Part shown: positions 57,863 to 64,000 of the stretch, piece by piece
How positions within the stretch are numbered: position 1 is the first letter of the stretch
Layout: each line of letters begins with the position of its first letter
Assembly: GCA_902363255.1 (NCBI GenBank)
Contig: CABIZO010000001.1
Coordinates: 62,001-126,000, forward strand
Origin: Peptostreptococcaceae bacterium
GTDB lineage: Bacteria; Bacillota; Clostridia; Peptostreptococcales; Peptostreptococcaceae
Length of the DNA: 64,000 nt
Reading direction: 5' to 3'
Made by a program: the position numbers and the translations under genes
Notes under the pieces: generated by a model
What the model was told of the DNA's origin: nothing
Database searches by the model: none
Seen by the model: only the letters and a program-made list of their open reading frames with translations

Positions 57863-60800
57863 ATGAATAAAGATTTTATTCATCTTCATGTGCATACGGA
57901 ATACAGCTTATTAGATGGATTCTCAAGACTAGACAAGCTTATTGGTCGCGCAAAAGAGTTAAATATGCAAGCTATTGCAATAACAGATCATGGTTGTATG
58001 TTTGGGGCTATAGATTTTTATAAAAAAGCAAAAAAAGCAGGAATAAAACCAGTAATAGGATGCGAAGTTTATACTGCAGCCCGTGGTTTAAGAGATAAAG
58101 ACCCTAACTACGATAAAAGATATGGACATTTAGTTTTATTAGCTGAAAATATGACAGGATATAAAAACTTAATAAAATTAGTTTCAACATCATATGTTGA
58201 AGGATTTTATTATAAGCCGAGGGTTGATATAGAAGAATTAAGAAAACATAGTGAAGGTATTATAGCATTATCAGCATGCTTGGCTGGTGATGTTTCAAAT
58301 AATATTTTAAATAGGAATTATGAAGAAGCTAAAAAATTTGCTTTGCTATATAGAGAAATATTTGGAGAAAATAATTTTTATTTAGAAATACAAGATCATC
58401 ATTTACCAGAGCAAAAAGAAGTAAATGCAGGATTAGTTAAATTATCAAAGGAAACGGGTATACCTCTTGTTGCTACAAATGATCTACATTATGTAAATAA
58501 GGAAGATTCAAAAACGCATGATGTGCTTATGTGTATCCAAATGGGTAAAACTTTAAACGACCCAAGTAGAATGAAATTTGGTAGTGATGAATTTTACTTA
58601 AAATCAAGAGAAGAAATGGAAGAACTTTTCCCTTATGCAATAGAAGCTTTAGATAATACAGTTAAAATTGCAGAAAGATGTAATGTGGAATTTGATTTTA
58701 ATACTTACCATCTACCAAAATATGATGTTCCACAAGGTTACACAACAGAAAGCTACTTAAGGGAGTTATGTTTTAAAGGATTAGAGGAAAGATATCAAAA
58801 TCCTACACAAGAAGCAATAGATAGACTAAATTATGAAATTGATGTAATTTCAAAAATGGGATATATAGAATACTTCCTAATTACGTGGGATTTTATAAAC
58901 TATGCAAAAGAGAACAATATAATGGTTGGACCAGGAAGAGGTAGTGCGGCAGGTTCTATAGTTGCTTATACTCTAAGAATAACTGATATAGATCCAATTA
59001 AATATTCCTTACTTTTTGAGCGTTTTCTAAATCCAGAACGTGTATCTATGCCAGATATAGATATCGACTTCTGTTATGAAAGAAGAGAAGAAGTTATAGA
59101 TTATGTTAAAAGAAAATATGGAGATGACCATGTTGCTCAGATTATAACTTTTGGAACTATGAAAGCAAAAGCTGCCATCAGAGACGTTGGTAGAGTACTA
59201 GATATTCCTTATAATAAAGTTGATAAAATAGCAAAAGAAATTCCTTTTGATTTAGGAATGACTATAGATAAAGCCTTAGAAGTAAATCCAGCACTTAGAG
59301 AATTATATGAAAATGATGTTGAAACAAAAGAAGTAATAGATATTTCAAAACAAATGGAAGGAATGTTACGTCATGCATCTACTCATGCAGCAGGTGTAGT
59401 TATATCAAAAAATCCAGTAGATGAATATGTTCCATTATATAAACATCAAGAGTCTATAAGTACTCAGTTTACTATGACTACCTTAGAAGAATTAGGTCTT
59501 TTAAAAATGGACTTCTTAGGACTTAGAACACTTACAGTTATAAGGGATGCCCTTGATTTAATAGAAAATAAATATGGAAAAAGAATAGATTTTTCATCAA
59601 TGGATTATGATGATCCCAAGGTTTATGAGTTACTTTCTTCAGGAAATACTTTAGGGGTATTCCAGTTGGAAAGTGCGGGAATGAGAAGTTTCATGAAGCA
59701 ACTTAAACCAAGTAATTTTGAAGATATAGTTGCGGGAATATCGCTATATAGACCAGGTCCTATGGATTCTATTCCAACATATATAGAAAATAAACATAAT
59801 CCAGATAAAATAACATACATTCATGAAAGTTTAAGACCTATAATGGAAGTTTCTTATGGTTGTTTAGTTTATCAAGAACAGGTTATGCAGGTTGTTCGAG
59901 ACTTGGCAGGATATAGCTATGGTCGTAGTGACTTAGTTAGAAGAGCAATGGGTAAAAAGAAAATGGATGTAATGGAAGAAGAAAGACAGTATTTCATACA
60001 TGGAAAAGAAGATGAAAATGGAAATATTGAAATAGCTGGATGTATAAGAAATGGTGTTCCAGAAGATGTAGCAAATAAAATATTTGATGATATGATCGAC
60101 TTTGCAAAATATGCATTCAATAAATCTCATGCGGCGGCATATGGAGTCGTATCTTATGAAACAGCATATTTAAAAGCATATTATCCAGTAGAGTTTATGG
60201 CGGCTCTTATTACTAGTGTTATGGGCAATACTGATAAAGTTGTTGAGTATATAAGAGAATGTAGTGCTTTAGAAATAGAAATTTTAAAACCAGATATTAA
60301 TAAAAGTTTTGGTAAATTTTCTGTTGAAGGTCATAATATAAGATTTGGTTTAGCTGCAGTAAAAAATGTTGGTATAAATGTGATTAATAATATTATTAAA
60401 GAAAGAGAAACTAACGGAGAATTTAAAGATTTTGCAGATTTAGTAAAAAGATTAGATTCAAAAGATTTAAATAAAAGAGTATTAGAAAGTTTAATTAAAT
60501 GTGGAGCCTTTGACAATATTAGCGATAATAGAGCAAGCTTAATGATGGGATATGAAAAACTATTAGAAAGTGTATCTATGGATAGAAAGAAAAATGTTAA
60601 AGGACAAATTTCATTATTCGATGGACTTCAAATGGGAGAAGAGGTTGTTGAGGTTGAACATGAAGTTAGTTCAATACCCAAAGTAAACGAATTTGAAGAG
60701 AGAGAAAGGCTAGCATTAGAAAAAGAAGTTCTTGGAATGTATGTTAGTGGTCATCCTCTTGGACAATATGAAAAAGAATTAAAAAATAATACATCTATAG

Positions 60801-61393
60801 ATAATGGTAAAATTAATGCTCTGAAAGAAGATGTGGAAGCGTATTTAAATTTAGACGAAAAAGAAGTTATTCTAGGTGGTATGATTGTTAATAAGAGAAT
60901 ACAAACAACAAAGAGAAATGATATTATGGCATTTTTAGAATTAGAGGACCTATATGGAACTATTGAAGTAATTGTATTCCCTCAAGTTTTAAAACAATAC
61001 AATACTATTTTAAATGAAGACAATATAATTTATATAAAGGGTAAGCTTAGCATAAAAGAAGAGGAAAATGCAAAACTTATAGCTAGAGAAATTCGGGATA
61101 TAAATGATACTAATAGTTTTAAAATTAACAATGAAAATAATGTATACACAAAGAATAAAAAAGTTGGAGCTAGAGGTATTTTTATAAAAATAGATAGTAT
61201 GGATAATCAACAACTTATTAATTCAATAGAAAAAATATTACTTCAACACAAAGGAAACGAAGGAGTTTACATCTGTACAGATAATCCTCGAAGGATGTTT
61301 AGATGGAATGATATGGAGGTAAATTTAAATTCAGATTTACAACATAAATTGCAGGGACTACTGGGATCAGAAAATGTTAAAGTTAAAATTTAA
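57863..61393 (+). CDS. dnaE: DNA polymerase III alpha subunit
   Basis: 1176 residues. N-terminal PHP domain HLHVHTEYSLLDG (residues 7-19), polymerase catalytic acids in PDIDIDFCYERR near 403, YQEQVMQVVRDLAGY and FNKSHAAAYGVVSYE, then an OB-fold (ILGGMIVNKRIQTT) near 1010. This is the DnaE1-like length. In Firmicutes PolC is the main replicase and DnaE extends primers; no PolC is in the window. GGAGGTGAG precedes the start. Not coupled to pfkA, which has its own leader. Confidence 0.96.
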   Translation: MNKDFIHLHVHTEYSLLDGFSRLDKLIGRAKELNMQAIAITDHGCMFGAIDFYKKAKKAGIKPVIGCEVYTAARGLRDKDPNYDKRYGHLVLLAENMTGYKNLIKLVSTSYVEGFYYKPRVDIEELRKHSEGIIALSACLAGDVSNNILNRNYEEAKKFALLYREIFGENNFYLEIQDHHLPEQKEVNAGLVKLSKETGIPLVATNDLHYVNKEDSKTHDVLMCIQMGKTLNDPSRMKFGSDEFYLKSREEMEELFPYAIEALDNTVKIAERCNVEFDFNTYHLPKYDVPQGYTTESYLRELCFKGLEERYQNPTQEAIDRLNYEIDVISKMGYIEYFLITWDFINYAKENNIMVGPGRGSAAGSIVAYTLRITDIDPIKYSLLFERFLNPERVSMPDIDIDFCYERREEVIDYVKRKYGDDHVAQIITFGTMKAKAAIRDVGRVLDIPYNKVDKIAKEIPFDLGMTIDKALEVNPALRELYENDVETKEVIDISKQMEGMLRHASTHAAGVVISKNPVDEYVPLYKHQESISTQFTMTTLEELGLLKMDFLGLRTLTVIRDALDLIENKYGKRIDFSSMDYDDPKVYELLSSGNTLGVFQLESAGMRSFMKQLKPSNFEDIVAGISLYRPGPMDSIPTYIENKHNPDKITYIHESLRPIMEVSYGCLVYQEQVMQVVRDLAGYSYGRSDLVRRAMGKKKMDVMEEERQYFIHGKEDENGNIEIAGCIRNGVPEDVANKIFDDMIDFAKYAFNKSHAAAYGVVSYETAYLKAYYPVEFMAALITSVMGNTDKVVEYIRECSALEIEILKPDINKSFGKFSVEGHNIRFGLAAVKNVGINVINNIIKERETNGEFKDFADLVKRLDSKDLNKRVLESLIKCGAFDNISDNRASLMMGYEKLLESVSMDRKKNVKGQISLFDGLQMGEEVVEVEHEVSSIPKVNEFEERERLALEKEVLGMYVSGHPLGQYEKELKNNTSIDNGKINALKEDVEAYLNLDEKEVILGGMIVNKRIQTTKRNDIMAFLELEDLYGTIEVIVFPQVLKQYNTILNEDNIIYIKGKLSIKEEENAKLIAREIRDINDTNSFKINNENNVYTKNKKVGARGIFIKIDSMDNQQLINSIEKILLQHKGNEGVYICTDNPRRMFRWNDMEVNLNSDLQHKLQGLLGSENVKVKI

Positions 61394-61548
61394 CTCAAAT
61401 TAATGTTTTATATAAAAACGACGTAAAATTTGTGATATAATACACAATATATGCAGGTGAAAATGTTTTTATAAAATTAATAAGAACATATATGCCTAGG
61501 GAGTAAAAATACAACTGTAAGTATTTAGGATTATTAGGAGGTAGTACT

Positions 61549-62508
61549 ATGAAGACAATAGGAATATTGACTAGTGGTGGGGATGCACCAGGAATGAATG
61601 CAGCGATTAGAGCTGTTGTTAGATCTGCCATATATTATGGATGTAAAGTTTATGGTATTAACAGAGGATATAAAGGTCTTATAGAATCTGATTTAGTTGA
61701 AATGAATTTATCATCAGTTGGAGATATTATACATAGAGGTGGTACAATACTTAAATCATCTAGATGTGAAGAATTCAAAACTGAAGAAGGAAGACAACAA
61801 GCTGTTAAGATCCTTAAGAAACATGGAATTGACTGTTTAGTTGTAATAGGTGGTGATGGTTCTTTCATGGGTGCACAAAAACTTAGTGATTTAGGTTTCC
61901 CAGCGATAGGTATACCAGGAACTATTGATAATGACTTAGCGTATACAGATTATACAATAGGTTTTGATACAACACTTAATACGATAGTAGATGCTATAAG
62001 TAAAATAAGAGATACTTCTTCTTCTCATGAAAGAGTTAATATAGTTGAAGTTATGGGAAGACACTGTGGTGACTTAGCTTTATATTCAGGTCTTGCTGGT
62101 GGAGCAGAAACAATAATAGTGCCAGAAATTGACTATAAAATAGAGGACATATGTCTAAGATTAGAAACAACTAAAAAAAGAGGAAAAAGACATAGTATAA
62201 TCGTATTAGCAGAAGGTGTTGGCCATGCTAGTGATATAGGAAAAGAAATAGTTGAAAGAACTGGTGCAGACCTTAGAGTAACAGTACTAGGTCATGTTCA
62301 AAGGGGAGGAAGCCCAACTGTATCAGATCGTTTATTAGCAAGTAGATTGGGAGTAAGAGCAGTTGAATTACTTCTAGATGGCAAGTCTGCTAGAGTAGTC
62401 GGAGTAAGAGATGATAAGGTAATAGACATGGAAATACATGAAGCTTTATCTATGAAAAGAGATTTTGATAAAGAAAGCTATCAAATGGCTCAAATATTAT
62501 CTATATAA
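61549..62508 (+). CDS. pfkA: 6-phosphofructokinase
   Basis: 319 residues, bacterial ATP-dependent PFK. It phosphorylates fructose-6-phosphate in glycolysis. The motifs ILTSGGDAPGMNAAIRAV, VIGGDGSFMGA, GIPGTIDNDLAYTDYT (catalytic Asp) and VTVLGHVQRGGSP are intact. TTAGGAGG precedes the ATG. A TATAAT at 61436-61441 suggests its own promoter with a 100-base leader. Operon with pyk, 22 bases apart. Confidence 0.97.
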   Translation: MKTIGILTSGGDAPGMNAAIRAVVRSAIYYGCKVYGINRGYKGLIESDLVEMNLSSVGDIIHRGGTILKSSRCEEFKTEEGRQQAVKILKKHGIDCLVVIGGDGSFMGAQKLSDLGFPAIGIPGTIDNDLAYTDYTIGFDTTLNTIVDAISKIRDTSSSHERVNIVEVMGRHCGDLALYSGLAGGAETIIVPEIDYKIEDICLRLETTKKRGKRHSIIVLAEGVGHASDIGKEIVERTGADLRVTVLGHVQRGGSPTVSDRLLASRLGVRAVELLLDGKSARVVGVRDDKVIDMEIHEALSMKRDFDKESYQMAQILSI

Positions 62509-62530
62509 CACATTTAGGAGGATATAAATA

Positions 62531-64000
62531 ATGCTTAAGAATGCTAAGAAAACAAAAATAGTTTGTACCTTAGGACCAGCTTCTCAAAGTGAAGAAACTT
62601 TAACTAAATTAATAGAGAGTGGTCTTAATGTTTGTAGATTCAACTTCTCTCATGGTTCTCATGAAGAGCATAAGGGAAGAATGGATGTTGTAAAAAAAGT
62701 TAGAGAGCAACTTAAGAAACCTGTTGCAATATTATTAGATACTAAAGGTCCAGAAATAAGAACTGGAAATTTTGCAGATCCAGAAGTTTTCCTTGAAGAA
62801 GGAAGTAAATTTACAATAACTATGTCAGATGTTGTGGGGACAAAGGAAATCTGTACAGTAAGTTATAAAGGATTAGCTAATGATGTTGTAAAAGGTGATT
62901 TAATTCTAATAGATGATGGTTTAGTTGGATTAAGAGTTGAAGAGGTTGCAGGAGAAGAAATTCACTGTGTAGTAGAGAACTCAGGTATAGTTAAAAACCA
63001 CAAAGGCGTAAACGTTCCCGGAGTAAAAATAAACTTACCAGCATTAACTCCTAAAGATATATCTGATATAGAATTTGGTATAACTCAAGGAATAGATTTT
63101 ATAGCTGCTTCATTTGTTAGAAAAGCATCTGATGTTCTTGCTATAAGAGAAGTATTAGAAAATAATAATGCTACAGATATACAAATTATATCAAAAATAG
63201 AAAACCAAGAAGGTGTAGATAATTTAGATGAAATATTACAAGTTTCTGATGGTTTAATGGTAGCTAGAGGTGACTTAGGAGTTGAAATACCAACTGAAGA
63301 AATGCCAATAGTTCAAAAAGAAATGATTAAAAAATGTAATGAATTAGGAAAACCAGTTATAACTGCTACACAAATGCTTGATTCTATGATTAGAAATCCA
63401 AGACCTACAAGAGCTGAAGTAACTGACGTTGCTAATGCTATATATGATGGAACGGATGCCATAATGTTATCTGGAGAAACTGCTGCAGGTAAATACCCAG
63501 TGGAAGCAGTTAAAACAATGGCAGCTATAGCTAAAAGAATAGAAGAAACTTTAGATTATGATAATATATTAAGAAGCAAAGGATTAAACAATACTAACGT
63601 TACAGATGCTATAAGTTATGCAACTTGTACAACAGCTAAAAGTTTAAGTGCTTCTGGAATAGTTACATCAACTTCTTCAGGACATACAGCAAGAATGGTT
63701 TCTAAATTTAGACCGAATACACCAATAATAGCGGCTACTCCAAATGAAAAAACTAGTAGACAATTATCATTAAGCTGGGGTGTTTATACAGTAAACTGTC
63801 AACAAGCAGGAAATACAGATGATCTTATAGATAACTCAATAGATGCAAGTAAAAGAGAAGGATTTATTCATGATGGAGAATTAGTAGTTATAACTGCAGG
63901 TGTTCCAACTGGCGTAAGTGGAACAACTAACTTAATAAAAGTTCATGTTGTAAGTGAAGAAATATGCCAAGGTATAGGGATAGGAAGAACTACAGTAGAA
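62531..64000 (+). CDS. pyk: Pyruvate kinase (partial, runs past the window end)
   Basis: The first 490 residues, open to the last base. Pyruvate kinase makes pyruvate and ATP from phosphoenolpyruvate. Starts MLKNAKKTKIVCTLGPAS; other motifs are NFSHGSHEEH, LLDTKGPEIRTGNF, IISKIENQEGVDNL, MVARGDLGVEIP, ITATQMLDSM and MLSGETAAGKYPVEAV. Clostridial and Bacillus enzymes usually carry an extra C-terminal PEP-utilising domain, which would begin near the end of the window and cannot be judged here. AGGAGG precedes the ATG at 62531. Confidence 0.95.
   Translation, partial: MLKNAKKTKIVCTLGPASQSEETLTKLIESGLNVCRFNFSHGSHEEHKGRMDVVKKVREQLKKPVAILLDTKGPEIRTGNFADPEVFLEEGSKFTITMSDVVGTKEICTVSYKGLANDVVKGDLILIDDGLVGLRVEEVAGEEIHCVVENSGIVKNHKGVNVPGVKINLPALTPKDISDIEFGITQGIDFIAASFVRKASDVLAIREVLENNNATDIQIISKIENQEGVDNLDEILQVSDGLMVARGDLGVEIPTEEMPIVQKEMIKKCNELGKPVITATQMLDSMIRNPRPTRAEVTDVANAIYDGTDAIMLSGETAAGKYPVEAVKTMAAIAKRIEETLDYDNILRSKGLNNTNVTDAISYATCTTAKSLSASGIVTSTSSGHTARMVSKFRPNTPIIAATPNEKTSRQLSLSWGVYTVNCQQAGNTDDLIDNSIDASKREGFIHDGELVVITAGVPTGVSGTTNLIKVHVVSEEICQGIGIGRTTVE

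Noticed and set aside
1..64000. tRNA, rRNA, CRISPR arrays, insertion sequences, prophage
   Set aside because: No CCA-ended cloverleaf, rRNA core, spaced direct repeat array, transposase, integrase or phage gene was recognised on either strand.

Overview
The window is AT-rich, densely packed chromosomal DNA with strong GGAGG or GGGGG ribosome binding sites and many intrinsic terminators. The gene content fits a strict anaerobe: selenocysteine formate dehydrogenase with [FeFe] hydrogenase, tungsten aldehyde oxidoreductase, split transketolase, a T-box leader and a cobalamin riboswitch. Together with the rapZ-yvcK-whiA and dnaE-pfkA-pyk neighbourhoods this points to Clostridia, most likely the Peptostreptococcaceae (Clostridioides, Paraclostridium or Paeniclostridium). 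The species assignment is inference. No rRNA, tRNA, CRISPR array, insertion sequence or prophage was seen.

Layout. 0-3.7 kb: end of a transketolase, a PrcB-like lipoprotein-sized protein, 5-formyl-THF cyclo-ligase, an S41 protease and two tiny genes. 3.8-6.9 kb: cobTUSC, the nucleotide-loop part of cobalamin synthesis. 7-9.2 kb: a two-gene membrane/zinc-ribbon unit and a 4-hydroxybutyrate dehydrogenase-like enzyme. 9.3-14.1 kb: T-box-controlled argCJBD. 14.2-17.5 kb: a MoxR ATPase/VWA pair, then a complete cobalamin riboswitch with no gene behind it. 17.5-23.1 kb: pcrA, an M18 aminopeptidase, a cluster of DnaA boxes, a cyclophilin and a manganese pyrophosphatase. 23.4-29.3 kb: candidate small RNAs, small unknown genes, a YkgJ-type protein, a metallo-beta-lactamase-fold protein, a small alarmone synthetase and a phosphoesterase.

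29.3-52.1 kb is a continuous metal-cofactor and formate/aldehyde region: molybdopterin genes (mobA, moeA, mobB, moaA, MOSC, mogA, moaD, thiF-like), a tungsten aldehyde ferredoxin oxidoreductase, a tungstate ABC transporter (tupBCA), a shortened AOR-like protein with two more MoeA-type proteins, fdhD, focA, and an operon fdhF-hydN-hydA-hydN that looks like a hydrogen-dependent CO2 reductase/formate hydrogenlyase. Two RNA leaders that share a sequence core stand before moeA and before the AOR gene. The formate dehydrogenase carries an in-frame UGA (selenocysteine) and also a frameshift caused by one extra AAAAT unit in a three-unit repeat, so the enzyme may be switched off or phase-variable in this genome.

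52.6-64 kb is ordinary core genome: murB, a PHP phosphatase, rapZ, yvcK, a NUDIX hydrolase, whiA, dnaE, pfkA and the start of pyk.

Most noteworthy: the fdhF pentanucleotide frameshift, the DnaA-box cluster away from dnaA, the orphan cobalamin riboswitch that may drive a small RNA, the pair of related leaders on tungsten/molybdenum genes, the shortened AOR-like gene, and a candidate C-rich small RNA.
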